A program made the translations under genes and the position numbers. The notes under the pieces are model-generated. The model searched no databases. It had not been told where the DNA came from and saw only the letters and a program-made list of their open reading frames with translations. A DNA stretch of 13,752 nt, taken from positions 1 through 13,752 of the forward strand of contig RFHN01000171.1 in assembly GCA_003695835.1 (NCBI GenBank), in the 5' to 3' direction. Of the stretch, positions 13,050 to 13,752 are shown piece by piece (position 1 is the stretch's first letter; each line of letters begins with the position of its first letter). The stretch comes from Armatimonadota bacterium (lineage in GTDB: Bacteria > Armatimonadota > Fimbriimonadia > Fimbriimonadales > ATM1).

Positions 13050-13752
13050 CTACAGGGACAGAGTCGTGTACGACTGGCTCTCGGGATCGTAATAGATCAC
13101 TTCGGAGCCTCCCTCTTTCGCAGCGACGCTGCCGACAAGATTATCCGCTCGCCCAACGCCGTGGGACGCGAGCAACGCTGCCAGTCGGAGCGCCCTCGTT
13201 TGTGACAAGAGCTGTCTTTCCCGTTCCGTCCGACCGTCGGTCCCGTTGCCGACGACCACGAGTCCGCCCCCAAGCTGTTGGGCCGTTCGAAGAAGATCGC
13301 GAATGCGCGCCGTCCAGGAAGCCGGATCCCCTCGTGAATCCATTCCGCCGTCCATCAGAGGCAACGAGCGGAGGGTAACGGTCGTCCACCCGAACGTCGC
13401 CCTCAGCGCGGACGCGAGGCGGTCGTCGAGGTACGGAGCCAACTCGGCGAGCGGCCCCGACAAGGACTCGGGTTCGTTCGGTACGGCGACGACGAGCTTT
13501 GCAGCGCCGGGCAGATTCACGGTCGGGCTGGTGTAAGCCCGAATCTGAATCCCGTCCAACAGCGGCGCGCGATCTCGATACGGGACGTCGCTGCCGGTAC
13601 CGGCGTCAAAGAGAAAGCCGACCGCGGTGAGGGGAGCATCCGGCCGGAAAGGCGCAAACGCGACCCGAGTGCCGTCCACGAACAGATGGAGCTGTCCACT
13701 CCGGACCGAGATCGCGACGTCGTGCTCTCGTTGCGGAGCGAACTTCACCTCG
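13050..13752 (-). CDS. Envelope or exported protein with lectin-like and possible OmpA-like regions (5' end outside the window)
   Basis: C-terminal 230 or so residues; the frame is open to the right edge and the GTG at 13748 is probably internal. The first visible part (HDVAISVRSGQLHLFVDGTR, then GFLFDAGTG and LDGIQIRAYT) looks like the last strands of a concanavalin A or laminin-G type beta sandwich. The later part contains VVVGNGTDGRTERE followed by LLSQTRALRLAALLASHGV, which resembles the 'GHTD..G....N..LS..RA..V...L...GV' signature of OmpA/MotB peptidoglycan-binding domains, with Asp171, Ser182 and Arg185 (numbered from the GTG) in the expected places. If correct, the protein anchors to peptidoglycan from an envelope location. 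No catalytic residues are evident. The protease gene lies 216 bases downstream on the same strand. The lectin-like reading is moderate, the OmpA-like reading tentative. Confidence 0.6.
   Translation of the reverse strand, partial: EVKFAPQREHDVAISVRSGQLHLFVDGTRVAFAPFRPDAPLTAVGFLFDAGTGSDVPYRDRAPLLDGIQIRAYTSPTVNLPGAAKLVVAVPNEPESLSGPLAELAPYLDDRLASALRATFGWTTVTLRSLPLMDGGMDSRGDPASWTARIRDLLRTAQQLGGGLVVVGNGTDGRTERERQLLSQTRALRLAALLASHGVGRADNLVGSVAAKEGGSEVIYYDPESQSYTTLSL

Overview
The window is a gene-dense, GC-rich bacterial chromosome segment with eight complete protein genes and two genes cut by the window edges. Reading suggests a member of Armatimonadota, possibly Fimbriimonadia, at moderate-to-low confidence. 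The clues are an H-X9-DG pseudopilin-like protein, which is common in Armatimonadota and Planctomycetes-type lineages, a LytR-CpsA-Psr protein beside a PilZ protein, and GC-rich codon use with TTG starts. No rRNA, tRNA, CRISPR array, insertion sequence or phage gene was seen.

Region 1 (1-4495, plus strand) is a tightly packed run of five genes that probably form one operon: the C-terminal part of a histidine kinase, an LCP-family envelope protein, a membrane-anchored H-X9-DG pseudopilin-like protein, a PilZ (c-di-GMP-binding) protein, and a membrane protein that reads as a degenerate cytochrome b fused to a C-terminal cytochrome c. Two junctions are ATGA overlaps. The set joins a sensor, a second-messenger receptor, envelope assembly and electron transfer. 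I do not recognise it as a described system.

Region 2 (4625-10276, plus) is housekeeping. It holds dnaE (replicative polymerase alpha subunit with an apparently intact PHP metal site and a QRDLF clamp-binding motif), then pdhA and pdhB (E1 alpha and beta of pyruvate dehydrogenase) with a 1-base TAATG overlap. No E2 or E3 gene is in the window.

Region 3 (10384-10770, plus) is a 128-residue, very basic, tryptophan-rich protein (13 Trp) starting at TTG behind a strong ribosome binding site. It contains an aromatic motif repeated at an exact 28-residue period, with aromatic residues in heptad (3-4) spacing. This is the most novel-looking gene here. It ends at a good intrinsic terminator.

Region 4 (10848-13752, minus) holds a secreted subtilisin-family (S8) protease with its own terminator, convergent with region 3. 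Upstream of it is the C-terminal part of a protein with a lectin-like beta region and a possible OmpA-like C-terminus, running off the right edge. Together these suggest an exported or envelope-associated pair.
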